Source: Pseudomonas sp. GM80 | Lineage (GTDB): Bacteria; Pseudomonadota; Gammaproteobacteria; Pseudomonadales; Pseudomonadaceae | DNA length: 64,000 bases | Direction: 5' to 3' | Assembly (NCBI RefSeq): GCF_000282515.1 | Contig: NZ_AKJD01000042.1 | Span: 1 to 64,000 of the forward strand | Shown: piece by piece, positions 27,185-36,385 of the stretch | How positions within the stretch are numbered: the stretch's first letter is position 1 | Layout of the letters: each line of letters begins with the position of its first letter | Translations under genes and position numbers: made by a program | Notes under the pieces: model-generated | The model's input: the letters and a program-made list of their open reading frames with translations, nothing else | Told to the model about the DNA's origin: nothing | The model's database searches: none

Positions 27185-28035
27185 TTTTTCATTCCCTGAT
27201 GTGCAGTTCGTTCAGCGACGCGTTGCGGAATCTTCTGTGCCTTGCCGGCGGCAGCCATTGCCTCGCCGTATTCGCGGTAATAGCGCTGCGCTTCGTCTTG
27301 TTTGTTCAGTCGCCACAGCGAATCGGCCATGTTCAGCATCAACACCGTGCGTTTGCCGACCGCCTCAACACCGCGATAGAACTTCAGTGCCAGCTCATCT
27401 CTGCCGCCCTCGGCCAGGTAAAAACCCAGGCCGTTGTAGGCCTGAACGTTTTGCGCCGGGGGATGGCAGGCCATGTAGGATTCGGGACTTAAAAAGTTCA
27501 GGCTCGATTCGATGGACTCTGCGCGGGACTGCGCCGGTTCCATACTTGAAACATATTTCAGCAAGTCCTTTGGGGACACCGTTTCCAGGGTAGGAGTGAG
27601 CACATCACCGTCTGCGGAAACCCACTGATTGCCCTTCCACTCGCCGACACAAAAAGTGGCCCAACGATCAGCCAACACGCAACCGGTCTCCATGGAGATC
27701 ACATCGCAATGCTGTTGCGACACCAGTTTTTCTTCTTGATTCTCATCCGACAACATGCCGAAGACGACCGGGTCGAGCAACAAGGTTTTCTTGTCAGGAC
27801 TGAGCATATAAGAGTGTCCATCAGCGCCAATGTCAGCGCCGAAGAGCGGAAAGGTTTTGCCGTTTGCGGTGAACCATGCAGTCGCCGACTCAACGCCGGG
27901 CATGGTCCACTTTGTCGCTCGAAACGTAACCGTGTGCCCGCCGATACCAACAATTGGCGGATCTTCGTCTTCGGCAAAAGCGCAGGCGGCGGTTGCAAAC
28001 AGACTGCCGATCAACACCCACTTAAGGCTGGCCAT
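27181..28035 (-). CDS. Exported TPR-containing protein
   Basis: 284 residues: signal peptide (SLKWVLIGSLFATAACAFA), a mature region with Cys pairs (SQQHCDVISMETGCVLADR) and C-terminal tetratricopeptide repeats (AYNGLGFYLAEGGRDELALKF, LNMADSLWRLNKQDEAQRYY). The ATG at 28035 is preferred over a longer open frame because it places the signal first. Its end overlaps the start of the LprI gene. It may be a periplasmic scaffold or immunity protein; function unknown. Confidence 0.7.
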   Translation of the reverse strand: MASLKWVLIGSLFATAACAFAEDEDPPIVGIGGHTVTFRATKWTMPGVESATAWFTANGKTFPLFGADIGADGHSYMLSPDKKTLLLDPVVFGMLSDENQEEKLVSQQHCDVISMETGCVLADRWATFCVGEWKGNQWVSADGDVLTPTLETVSPKDLLKYVSSMEPAQSRAESIESSLNFLSPESYMACHPPAQNVQAYNGLGFYLAEGGRDELALKFYRGVEAVGKRTVLMLNMADSLWRLNKQDEAQRYYREYGEAMAAAGKAQKIPQRVAERTAHQGMKN

Positions 28036-28037
28036 AT

Positions 28038-28190
28038 TCAATCCTTTTCTCCGCCGGGCTTGGCGATTGCAGCTGCCTTTGGGTAACGCCATACGCCTCG
28101 ATCAGCTGCTCCCATGACCCCTTCGAGCCAAACGAACGCCGGCGACGAGAGCAGCCATGCCAGGCTGCCGGCGAAAAAATACTGATTCAT
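28038..28190 (-). CDS. Small hydrophobic protein (50 aa)
   Basis: 50 residues beginning MNQYFFAGSLAWLLSSPAFVW, one probable signal or membrane segment. The ATG has AGGGA seven bases upstream and the frame ends 2 bp before the next gene start, whose ribosome site it spans. This fits a coupled small gene, but the sequence is short and no relative was recognised. Confidence 0.45.
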   Translation of the reverse strand: MNQYFFAGSLAWLLSSPAFVWLEGVMGAADRGVWRYPKAAAIAKPGGEKD

Positions 28191-28209
28191 CGTGAATTCC
28201 CTGTCGCCG

Positions 28210-28581
28210 TTAACCGGGCTGTTTTTCCGTAAGGCATTTTGCGTAGCCATCGGCGAACCTGGCGTCAAAGGACAACGCCACCGGCTCGTCCAATTCGGCC
28301 GAGGTATTGAGCAATACGCGGGTAGCCGGGGTGTATTTGATCCAGCCGATGGTGCCGGTGCCGTCCGTGTCGAAAAACAATTGGGCGCGCACCACTTCGC
28401 CGTCGTCTTCGTCGATCAGCAGATTGACCTTGTCCTTGCCGACATACTGAAACGGGAAGTCGCTGCTCCTGACCAGTTCAGTGAGGTAGCCGTAGCAACT
28501 GCCTTCACTGGCACTCGCCGGCAGGGCAAAAGGCAAAAGCAGCAGCGCGCTCAGCATGCTCCGAATGAAAACCCGGTCCAT
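28210..28581 (-). CDS. Small exported protein of the immunity-like array
   Basis: 123 residues with a signal peptide (MDRVFIRSMLSALLLLPFALPASA) and a compact mature part of about 98 residues with two Cys (GSCYGYLTEL, YAKCLTE) and DEDDGEVVRAQLFFDTDG. The ATG at 28581 with AAGGA upstream is used instead of a TTG at 28599. It follows the previous gene with 10 bp between. No family recognised. Confidence 0.65.
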   Translation of the reverse strand: MDRVFIRSMLSALLLLPFALPASASEGSCYGYLTELVRSSDFPFQYVGKDKVNLLIDEDDGEVVRAQLFFDTDGTGTIGWIKYTPATRVLLNTSAELDEPVALSFDARFADGYAKCLTEKQPG

Positions 28582-28591
28582 CCCATCATCC

Positions 28592-29092
28592 TTATTCAAG
28601 CGGCGGTGATTCCGCGTCGGTCATCGTCAGCAGGCGGAATTCGTTGTTCACAAATTCGTAGTAACGGTCGCGGTTGACGCTTTCCAGCGAATTGCCCTGA
28701 GCGTCTACTTCACCATCGAGGGCAATCCCGGTAATGAGGATCAAGCGGCTGTCGGGTTGGTTGAGCATGGCGAACGTGCTGCCGTCGTAGGCATTCGGTA
28801 GCCCGCCGACAACTTCTCCGGTTTGTGCATCGAGCACTTCGGCGCAGATGGCTCCGCCGCCACAACCCAGTGGGTTGATGATGTAGTGGCCGGCGAAGTT
28901 GACCTTGCCTTTCAAGGCCTTCGCGCGCGCACTGTCCATTACCGGGTTGCTGTTTTCCTGCGGCACCAGCGCAGGGTGAGTCCCGGTGAAGACCGGGCTG
29001 ACGGTGTAATCCTTGAAATCCGGGTCGGCGGCGAAGGCCATGGATGAGGCCACCCATATCAAGCTGCCGAGTAGAACCAAAAATCCTTTCAC
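28592..29092 (-). CDS. Exported GCGGGAIC-motif protein (copy 1)
   Basis: 166 residues from GTG 29092, which puts a clean signal peptide (KGFLVLLGSLIWVASSMAFA) first and has GGAG upstream; an ATG at 29143 would add 17 hydrophilic residues. The mature part has VNFAGHYIINPLGCGGGAICAEVLD followed by TGEVV, shared with the protein encoded directly after the effector (43465-43974). The second copy's position suggests immunity, so this one may be an orphan relative. Confidence 0.72.
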   Translation of the reverse strand: MKGFLVLLGSLIWVASSMAFAADPDFKDYTVSPVFTGTHPALVPQENSNPVMDSARAKALKGKVNFAGHYIINPLGCGGGAICAEVLDAQTGEVVGGLPNAYDGSTFAMLNQPDSRLILITGIALDGEVDAQGNSLESVNRDRYYEFVNNEFRLLTMTDAESPPLE

Positions 29093-29129
29093 GCTGTAAC
29101 TCCATCTGTGCGACGTATCGTCGGGATGT

Positions 29130-29849
29130 TCATTCGAAGGCAATGCTGCGCACCGCTGTCTTGATCTGTTCGAAGCCTGCGGCGCTGATCGCCAACGGGA
29201 TGGCCGAACCTGATTCGGCGGCGCCGATCAGCACCTGCTCACCTTGCATCAGGCAGAAGGCAATACGGCTGAATTGAGGTTGATGCGGTGGGTGGTAGCC
29301 GATGATGAACCCCGACGACTTCGCGCCCTGCAGTGACTCAAAGGTATAGGTCTGCGAATCACCCGCCAGCGCTGTTGGCCGCCAGCCGTTTTCGGTCAAG
29401 GTCGCCGGGCACTTGCGGTCATTGGCCTCGCGCAGCAGTTGCAGTTCGATCGTGTCATCCGCTGGCGGCTGCGTCGTCAGGGAAGAAAAACTGCCGAGGT
29501 TTTCACACATCATCCCGAACCATGGCTGATTCCGATTGGCCGACGTTGCAAAATTCCATTCATAACCGCTGGATGTCGGCGCCTGCCACAAGTGCGGTGC
29601 GCTGGAGGGATCGGGCCGTTGTCGGGAGGCGATGAAGATCAGATCGGGGGCGTTGAATTGCAGCCATTGGTCTTGCAGGAGCGGCATGGAAAACCGGCAC
29701 GCCCCCATGTCGACGCCAACATCCGCCGGCCCCTGAGCGACCCGCGACTGGCCTGTCGTATTGCCGACCATCACGGTCTCAGCGGCATGGCCCATTTGAG
29801 CAAGTATGAACAAACACGCCAGTAATCCATGCAAATATCGAGGCTTCAC
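29130..29849 (-). CDS. Exported hypothetical protein
   Basis: 239 residues with a signal peptide (KPRYLHGLLACLFILAQMGHA) from a GTG start that overlaps the stop of the upstream hydrolase-PEP-synthase-like gene and has AAGGA upstream. The mature region contains four Cys (GACRFSMPLL, MMCENLGSF, DRKCPATL, AFCLMQGEQ), probably two disulfides. No domain recognised. It couples the metabolic operon to the exported-protein run. Confidence 0.65.
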   Translation of the reverse strand: MKPRYLHGLLACLFILAQMGHAAETVMVGNTTGQSRVAQGPADVGVDMGACRFSMPLLQDQWLQFNAPDLIFIASRQRPDPSSAPHLWQAPTSSGYEWNFATSANRNQPWFGMMCENLGSFSSLTTQPPADDTIELQLLREANDRKCPATLTENGWRPTALAGDSQTYTFESLQGAKSSGFIIGYHPPHQPQFSRIAFCLMQGEQVLIGAAESGSAIPLAISAAGFEQIKTAVRSIAFE

Positions 29850-32296
29850 TGCGCATCCTTCGCATTGATCAATTGCAGCTCACCATCCCGATACAACACT
29901 TCACACCCCACCCACGCCGGATCAACCTGCGGCATCACCGCCGACGGCTTGCGCAATTCCCGCAACAACGTCGAGCCATGCGACAGCCGCCCACCCATTC
30001 GCGCAATCACCGCCCGCGCCGTCTGGTAATGCGCGTGCCGCCCCGGATCGAGGGTGTCTTCGAGCAAAATATCCTCGCCCAGAATGCCCTGCACCTGCCC
30101 CGGATAAATCATGAACCCGGTGGCCTGCTCAGCGCCTTCACGGCCGTCCTGCCAGAAGCTGCCATCGCGCGTGCGCACGTCCGGGTGCGGCGCGAACCAG
30201 TGTTCGCGGTCGGCCAGCGGCATGGCGTGGTGCAGCCGGAAGAAGATGCGCATCAGGTTGTCGCGGTACCACTCGCGCACTTGCAAGTAGTAGCCACGCA
30301 GGCCCGGCAGGCCGGTCGAATGCGCGATGCGGATCAGGCTCGGCCACTGTGGAAAGGCCTGCAACGGCAGCTCGCTCGACCCCGGTCGCGGGGTCGCCGG
30401 ATCGGTTTCCCAGGGCAGTCGATGCGGGCTGTTTTCAAGGTTGTCGTAAGCGGTCGGCGGGCGCCCTAGCCAATCGCCGCCGCTGCTGGCCAGCGCCGTG
30501 GCGATGCACAGATTGCCTTGCACGACGAACACGTAAAACCGGGTGAACCAGTCCGCCAGTTGCTGACCATCGGCACCTTGGGCGACGAGTTCGGCCAGCT
30601 CTTGATCAAAGCGCTGCAAGCCGTGTTCAAGGCTGAGCAAATGGCCGCGAGCGATGCGTTGCATGCGCAGGAACAGCGGCAGCGAACGCAGCAGCTTCAG
30701 CGGTTGCCACGGCAAGTGCGGGGTCGCGCCGCCGACTTCACCGGCGTAATTGCTGGCGCTGATGCCCCAGTCGGCGAGCCGGGCGAGAAACAGGTCATTG
30801 TTGATGTAGGACGCGCCGCCGAACACCGCAGTGAACGGCTCGTTGTCCTGCAACACTCGCGCATCCCAGCGCGCCATGATCGCCGGGATACTCGCTGCCG
30901 CGCGGCGCTGGGCGTACTCCACCAGCACGCTCGGTTGCGGCGGCAGAATCTCGGCGATGTTGGCGGCAGTCAGGTGGCGACGCCAGCCGTAGTCGCTGAT
31001 CGGCCGGTATTGCAGCAGCCACAGTTGCGCACCGTCCCAGGCCCATTCGACGTCGCCGGGCACGTAGTGAAAAACGCGCAGCACGTCTTGCAGAAACTGC
31101 CACAGCAGCGCTTCGGTCAGACCGTGCGTGGCGGTAAATGCACCGCTGCGCCAGGCCTCGCCGACCCGCGACAGAGTGGCGCGCGAAGGGCTGACGTGAC
31201 CATCGGCCAACGACTCCAGATGACCTTCCACCCACTCCAGTTCAACCGACAGATGCCGGACAAACGCGATGCCGGAAACCTGCGGCGTGATAAAGCGCTG
31301 CACCACCACTTCCTCGACGCCTTCAGCGGTCAGTTCGGCGATGCGCGTCGGCACATTGGCGCGCGGCTCGCGCAGGTAAGTGGTGCTCAAACCGGCGTTT
31401 GCCGAATCAGCCTGATCCTCGCCATAGCTGGAGGAGCGCACGGCCCAGGTCACGTCAGGTTGCGCGGCGAGAAAGGCTGACAGGCGCGGATCATCGCAAT
31501 CGTTGAGGTTCAGCGCTGCCGGCACCGGTTGCCGGGCCAACTCCGCCAGACGCAAACGGCCGCCCTTGGTGTGTGCGACAAAACCACGCTCGCCGGACTC
31601 CAGCCACGCGGCAAATTCAGCCGGCGCGTCGATCCAAGGGTAATGGCCCCAACCGGGTTTGAGGCTGATGGTCAGATCGGCGCGGGCGAGAATCGCCGAC
31701 CATGCCGCCGCTTGCTCGATGCCCAGCACGGCGTCCTGATCACCCCAGACCAACTCGACCGGATCGGTAATCCACTCCAGCAGCGGCAAAGCCGTATCGG
31801 CGCGGATCAGGTCCCAATGCGGCACAAACGCCCGGCAACGCGCATAACCGGCGCCCATGCGCTGGTACTGCGCGGGCGTCCAGGTCTGATTGGAAAACTT
31901 GTGCGCGAACAGCCTCGGTTTGTTCGACAGCAGCCAGTGAATGGTCTTGCGAATCGGCAGCGGCGACATCAATGCCGGCAGCCGCCGTTGCCAGAGAAAT
32001 GCCCCCACCGGCGCCAGCAGCACGCTGCGCGAAAAGTGCCCAGGTCGGCGTTGCAGCGCATGCAGCACCAGCAACGCATTGACCCCGACCGCCATGATCG
32101 CGCTGCCCTGCTGCGTCATCGCCAGCAAAGTCTGCGCGTAATCCGCCAGATCCTCGCAGGGTGGCTGCGGGTTAGCGCCGAAACCGGGCAATTCCAGCGG
32201 CACCACGTCGTAGCGCTGAAAGTGCGGCAGCGCGTCATCCCACCAGTCGGCGGCGCTGCCGTTGCCGGCCAGCAGGTACATCAAAGGCTTGCTCAT
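29846..32296 (-). CDS. Alpha/beta-hydrolase fused to PEP-synthase-like phosphotransferase
   Basis: 816 residues. About 1-235 is an alpha/beta-hydrolase (YLLAGNGSAADWW, PLELPGFGANP, WGDQDAVLG, late His in GWGHYPW), although the nucleophile elbow AVGVNALLVL lacks the usual Ser. About 240-450 resembles the ATP-grasp part of PEP synthase (WAVRSSSYGEDQADSANAGL, VVVQRFI, VPGDVEWAWDG). The C-terminus has the phospho-His swivelling domain (GGRLSHGSTLLREL). Activity is not assignable, but the second half should move phosphate from ATP. ATG 32296 has GAGG upstream. Confidence 0.75.
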   Translation of the reverse strand: MSKPLMYLLAGNGSAADWWDDALPHFQRYDVVPLELPGFGANPQPPCEDLADYAQTLLAMTQQGSAIMAVGVNALLVLHALQRRPGHFSRSVLLAPVGAFLWQRRLPALMSPLPIRKTIHWLLSNKPRLFAHKFSNQTWTPAQYQRMGAGYARCRAFVPHWDLIRADTALPLLEWITDPVELVWGDQDAVLGIEQAAAWSAILARADLTISLKPGWGHYPWIDAPAEFAAWLESGERGFVAHTKGGRLRLAELARQPVPAALNLNDCDDPRLSAFLAAQPDVTWAVRSSSYGEDQADSANAGLSTTYLREPRANVPTRIAELTAEGVEEVVVQRFITPQVSGIAFVRHLSVELEWVEGHLESLADGHVSPSRATLSRVGEAWRSGAFTATHGLTEALLWQFLQDVLRVFHYVPGDVEWAWDGAQLWLLQYRPISDYGWRRHLTAANIAEILPPQPSVLVEYAQRRAAASIPAIMARWDARVLQDNEPFTAVFGGASYINNDLFLARLADWGISASNYAGEVGGATPHLPWQPLKLLRSLPLFLRMQRIARGHLLSLEHGLQRFDQELAELVAQGADGQQLADWFTRFYVFVVQGNLCIATALASSGGDWLGRPPTAYDNLENSPHRLPWETDPATPRPGSSELPLQAFPQWPSLIRIAHSTGLPGLRGYYLQVREWYRDNLMRIFFRLHHAMPLADREHWFAPHPDVRTRDGSFWQDGREGAEQATGFMIYPGQVQGILGEDILLEDTLDPGRHAHYQTARAVIARMGGRLSHGSTLLRELRKPSAVMPQVDPAWVGCEVLYRDGELQLINAKDAQ

Positions 32297-32305
32297 CAAC
32301 GATCC

Positions 32306-33748
32306 TCAGGCCAGATCGCGCAGCGCCGCGTCGAGCGTCGGATAGCGGAACGTATAGCCCGCCTCGCTCAGACGCTGAGGCACCACACGCTGCCCGTCGA
32401 AGAACAACTGCGCCATCTCCCCCGCCAGCGCGCGCACGGGCGCCGCGGGAACGTGGAACCACACCGGGCGCTTGAGGACCTTGCCGACGTTCTCGGCAAA
32501 CGCCGCCTGACTGACCGTCTCCGGCGCCACCAGGTTGTACGTGCCGTGCAGAGTTTCATCGTGGAAGGATCGGGCGATCACCTGAATCACATCGTCGCGG
32601 TGCACCCAGCTCATGATCTGCTGACCATCGCCCATGCGCCCGCCGAACCCGAGGCGAAAAGGAATCAGCAACGGCAACAACGCGCCGCCCGGACCGAACA
32701 CCACACCGAGGCGCAGCACCACCTGACGCACGCCAAATTCAGTTGCCGGTTGCGCGGCGGCTTCCCAGCGCGCGCAGAGTTCGGCCATGAAACCGTCGCC
32801 CTTGCTCGCCTGTTCATCAAGGCTTTCGCTGGCATCGCGCACGCCGTAAAAACCGATCGCCGAGGCCTGCACCCACAGCGCCGGTTTGTGCCGCGCATTC
32901 TTCAGCCAGGTCATCAGGCTGTCGGTGGTGTTGACGCGGCTGGCGATCAGTTGCGCCTGACGCTTGGGACTCCAGCGCGGCCCGGCCACTGGTGCGCCCG
33001 CCAGATTGATCACCACGTCGAAGGTTTCGTCATAACCCAGTTTGCTCAGCGACCGCACGCAGCGCGCGCGGCCGTCGAACAGGTACGCCGCCTTCAGCGG
33101 ATCGCGCGCCAGCACGCTGACCGTGTGGCCGGCGTCGAGCAATTGATTGACCAGCGTTTCACCGATAAACCCGGTGCCGCCCGTGACCAGCACACGCTTG
33201 TAGGCGCCGCCCGCAAACGGGTTGGACGGCTTGCCTTCACGGTGCATGCGCAATGCCGCCAGACCGTCACGAATCCCCGACGCGGTTACGCCCACGGCAA
33301 ACAGCGTCAGCACCCAACCCTTCCAGCCGAGATCGATAGCGCTCAGGCCGGTCGGCAAACTCGCCCACTGCGCCAGTTGCACCCCGTACAACGCAAAAAA
33401 CGCCCCGCCATTCACCGCCAACACGGTGTGCATGATGCGTTCGACCGCCGGCAGTTTGCGGCTGCGATCCTCAACCACGAAGTCCCACAGCGTCAGGCCG
33501 ATTTCCAGTGCGAACAACAGCGCAATCACAATCGCCCAGGCACCACCGAACTGCAGGTGCGCCATGCCGAGAAACAGAATCCCGTAGAAACACGAACGCA
33601 TTGCGTGGATCGACAACTCCAGCCGCGCACTGTGCCGATACGGCAGCGCCACGGTCAGCTCGTGGTGATAAAGGGTATCCAGCGCGCCGAGGCACGCTTG
33701 CGCAATCAGCAACGTCAGCGCCCAATCCAGCAGCGAAAAATCAGGCAT
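32306..33748 (-). CDS. TIGR01777-type epimerase with N-terminal membrane domain
   Basis: 480 residues: an N-terminal region with about four membrane helices (within 1-165), then an extended short-chain dehydrogenase of the TIGR01777/YfcH type (VLVTGGTGFIGETLV, VVINLAGAPVAGPRWS, WVQASAIGFYG, SWVHRDD). The ATG at 33748 overlaps the upstream stop by 8 bases; a GTG at 33760 is possible. Substrate unknown. Part of a three-gene operon. Confidence 0.85.
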   Translation of the reverse strand: MPDFSLLDWALTLLIAQACLGALDTLYHHELTVALPYRHSARLELSIHAMRSCFYGILFLGMAHLQFGGAWAIVIALLFALEIGLTLWDFVVEDRSRKLPAVERIMHTVLAVNGGAFFALYGVQLAQWASLPTGLSAIDLGWKGWVLTLFAVGVTASGIRDGLAALRMHREGKPSNPFAGGAYKRVLVTGGTGFIGETLVNQLLDAGHTVSVLARDPLKAAYLFDGRARCVRSLSKLGYDETFDVVINLAGAPVAGPRWSPKRQAQLIASRVNTTDSLMTWLKNARHKPALWVQASAIGFYGVRDASESLDEQASKGDGFMAELCARWEAAAQPATEFGVRQVVLRLGVVFGPGGALLPLLIPFRLGFGGRMGDGQQIMSWVHRDDVIQVIARSFHDETLHGTYNLVAPETVSQAAFAENVGKVLKRPVWFHVPAAPVRALAGEMAQLFFDGQRVVPQRLSEAGYTFRYPTLDAALRDLA

Positions 33749-34229
33749 GGTTCGACTCACTCATGGCGTTATCAGAAAGGGAATTTCGCCGGTCGTGGCA
33801 ATACAGCCAGGCCAGCGGCGGCAACAGCACAAGCAGCGCAAAGGCGTCGAACCAGAGGTGCGACCAGACCTGCTTTTGCAGCGAAACAAAAACGTCCTGC
33901 GGCGCCCACAGCACAATGCCGGCGAACAACCAGGCCCAGGCCATCGGCGCTTTCAAGCGATTGCCCAAATACACCAGCCCAAGCATGAACAACGAATAGC
34001 TTTGCAACGTCGCGCCGAACAGCGCGAGCCACCAGACCTGCTGCTCACGGGCAGCGGCCGGCACCGCGTCGGCGCCCCAGAAAATTTGTTCGAGTGTGTG
34101 CAGATAACCGTCGAGCAGCCCGGAGTGGCCGGCCCAGGTCAAAGTCAGACCGGCGAGCAAGTGCACCAGCGCGGCGGCGTATAACCACAGCACCAACGCG
34201 CGGCGAAGGGAGAAAGAGGGGACTGGCAT
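33741..34229 (-). CDS. Four-helix inner-membrane protein
   Basis: 162 residues with four predicted membrane helices (about 10-30, 65-88, 93-110 and 122-145) and a hydrophilic tail overlapping the next gene. First gene of the operon with the TIGR01777 epimerase. The helix layout with conserved His/Trp resembles small DoxX-like or DUF-type membrane partners, but no family was assigned. Confidence 0.7.
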   Translation of the reverse strand: MPVPSFSLRRALVLWLYAAALVHLLAGLTLTWAGHSGLLDGYLHTLEQIFWGADAVPAAAREQQVWWLALFGATLQSYSLFMLGLVYLGNRLKAPMAWAWLFAGIVLWAPQDVFVSLQKQVWSHLWFDAFALLVLLPPLAWLYCHDRRNSLSDNAMSESNHA

Positions 34230-34337
34230 TCCGTGTCCTGGGGGTATTCCTTTGAGGGTGGGGAGTTTAAAGGAAAATGGTGGGGGGCAGTCGCACGAAG
34301 GCGAAACCTTTACCCCACTGCTTCGCTGTTTTTATCC

Positions 34338-34964
34338 TCATGACTCGCCGTTGTTCGCATCAATCCACTCAAAGGCTGCCTTCAGGTCAGAAACCTTAGG
34401 ATCCGTCTTGACTGAAGAACGAGGTAAACAGGCAGAAAGTTTTACCGTCCTCCCTCTGACACTCGTCAGCCCGTAAAAACAATCCATCCACAAGCCCGTT
34501 TTATTAATCGAATATCTGTCATTAGCTGCGGCGATATTCTCATCAGAACCCCAAAGCGAAAAAGGAGAGATCAGAACCCGAATCGATGCAGAGCCAAACG
34601 CCGATAATTTGGCAAAGTCCACCCTTCCCACCTCTGAATCCTGCAACAACATGTCTTCAACCGCGTAGCTATACGTATAGGTGCCCTGTTCATTGAAACG
34701 CCCGGATTCCGTCACGCTTTTGTGGAAGCCAACAGGTTCTATCCTGAAGGAATTTTCTTCCGTCAGCACACCCGGATTCAGATCCAAATTCGAAATCAAA
34801 TCGCCATAGCAAATACCGTTTTCGGCTTTGACACTCAAGTTAAAACCAGGAACCTCAGGGAGATTGATCCCGCACGCTTCCAAAGGATCGCCACTTTGAG
34901 AAAAACATATTGGCGTGATTGATAGCGCGACAAAAGCAAAAAGCAGATCAGGCAAAACCTTCAT
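34338..34964 (-). CDS. Exported hypothetical protein
   Basis: 208 residues with a signal peptide (KVLPDLLFAFVALSITPICFS) and four Cys in the mature part (EACGINLPE, GICYGDL, MDCFYGLTS, SACLPRSS). It has short beta-strand-like segments and no recognised domain. An in-frame ATG at 34982 would add six residues. It begins the second block of exported proteins, upstream of the metabolic operon and 108 bp from it. Confidence 0.62.
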   Translation of the reverse strand: MKVLPDLLFAFVALSITPICFSQSGDPLEACGINLPEVPGFNLSVKAENGICYGDLISNLDLNPGVLTEENSFRIEPVGFHKSVTESGRFNEQGTYTYSYAVEDMLLQDSEVGRVDFAKLSAFGSASIRVLISPFSLWGSDENIAAANDRYSINKTGLWMDCFYGLTSVRGRTVKLSACLPRSSVKTDPKVSDLKAAFEWIDANNGES

Positions 34965-34994
34965 GTTTACATTCACCGGCATCGGCTTGGAGTA

Positions 34995-36374
34995 TCAGTA
35001 GCAATAACTGGCTTTGATTGGTGTGGCGGCGTTCTTTTTCAGCTCCCCCAAACTATATACGGATCCTTTGTGGCCTTTCGCTACACCCAGTTCATAACAC
35101 GCCACCGCTCGAGACAGGTCCTTTGTCACCAGCTTACCGCGTTCGAAAGCGGAGCCTAATGCGCCCAGTGCCTGAACGCTGCCCATGGTCGCAGCTCGGA
35201 TCAATGCCTTTTCAGCCAACTCTGGATGTTGGCATGTATCTGCGCCAGCGATTGTGTTGCCGTGACAGTAGTACAAGGAAAGCGTCAGAGCGCCGTCGGC
35301 CGAGATCTCCGCTGCTGCTTTGACCAGCGCCTCCACTTGGTCTGTGGGCAACTGCGGTGCCATGCCGGAAAGACTCAAGCTTACGGCACTCAAACTGGCT
35401 TCCGGATCTCCGGAGCGCGCTGCGCACAGATTGTTTTCCAATGCCGCCTCGAAAAGCTCTCCGGTGAGACGGTATTGCTCCAGACCACCCAGCCCGCTAA
35501 AAGCTCGGGCGCGCTGGCGACAAAAACTCTCCTCGACACTCAACCTGGGCTTACTTGCCACTAGCAGATCTTTGTCACTGATCGACCAATCCTCAACGCC
35601 TTCAAGCACCCAACATGCCTGACGAGAAAAGTTGAAAATCTTGATATTGCTGTTGCCCGCTCGCTTATCCACGACGTTGACGTGACTGGTGTCGATCTCT
35701 TCTATCTCAACTCCAGGCGTCTTACCGGGCACGATGGCCGCCATCAGCGGAAAGGTGAAAGAGGCACCACTGACACCCGAGGTCGAAGGCTCAAATGTAT
35801 CGGGATCGTTTCCTGCTACCGGTTTTAGCACCAGCGATTTGACCGTCAGCGCTGTAAGACGGCGTTGCGATTCACTGTTGGCAGAAAATGCTGCCAAGAA
35901 AGGCGCGAACTCCTCCGAGGGACACGCATCGCCGGTCAGCGCCGTCGACACGCTTTTATCGGACGCAAGAGCAGGAACAATCTTGTCCAGATACGCCGAA
36001 CGCTCGCGACTCATTCTGGTGATGCACAAGTTACTGACCGCCACGAAAGCAGGCTTACCCACCTCGATCTCGAACGCCTCCAACGGACAGTTCGCGTCGC
36101 GCAATTTCAGCCACGCACGTTGCGACTCTTTAACCTTCGCCGCGTACTCCGCACCTAAGGCTGGATCTGTTCGATAGTCAGACTCAAGCCGCGTCATCAG
36201 TTGCTTGTAGCTGACGTTCAACTGCGCATCGGCAGCCTTCTTCGCCTTCTCAGAGCAGGGCACCATTTCCAGACTTGAGGTGACGTTGCTGCAATCATCC
36301 TGCGCATACGCCGCCGAGACGGGCAGCAACAACGAGGCCAGCAGGGTAAAAACAAAACGGTTCACTGTGTTCAT
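34995..36374 (-). CDS. Exported LprI + CP-x-F/AFS + Sel1-repeat protein
   Basis: 459 residues in three modules. After the signal peptide (about 1-24) comes LprI/DUF1311 (28-133: AQLNVSYKQLMTRLE, ESQRAWLKLRDANCPLEA, SRERSAYLDKI). The domain from Cys151 (CPSEEFAPFLAAFSA to EDWSISDKDL, about 270) is shared with 25370 and 46963. C-terminal Sel1 repeats follow (ALTLSLYYCHGN..., ALGSAFERGKLVTKDLSRAVACYELG). It combines the domains of two neighbouring proteins. A GTG at 36365 has better spacing from AAGGA and may be the true start. Probably a periplasmic inhibitor/immunity protein. Confidence 0.78.
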   Translation of the reverse strand: MNTVNRFVFTLLASLLLPVSAAYAQDDCSNVTSSLEMVPCSEKAKKAADAQLNVSYKQLMTRLESDYRTDPALGAEYAAKVKESQRAWLKLRDANCPLEAFEIEVGKPAFVAVSNLCITRMSRERSAYLDKIVPALASDKSVSTALTGDACPSEEFAPFLAAFSANSESQRRLTALTVKSLVLKPVAGNDPDTFEPSTSGVSGASFTFPLMAAIVPGKTPGVEIEEIDTSHVNVVDKRAGNSNIKIFNFSRQACWVLEGVEDWSISDKDLLVASKPRLSVEESFCRQRARAFSGLGGLEQYRLTGELFEAALENNLCAARSGDPEASLSAVSLSLSGMAPQLPTDQVEALVKAAAEISADGALTLSLYYCHGNTIAGADTCQHPELAEKALIRAATMGSVQALGALGSAFERGKLVTKDLSRAVACYELGVAKGHKGSVYSLGELKKNAATPIKASYCY

Positions 36375-36385
36375 CCTTGAGTCAT

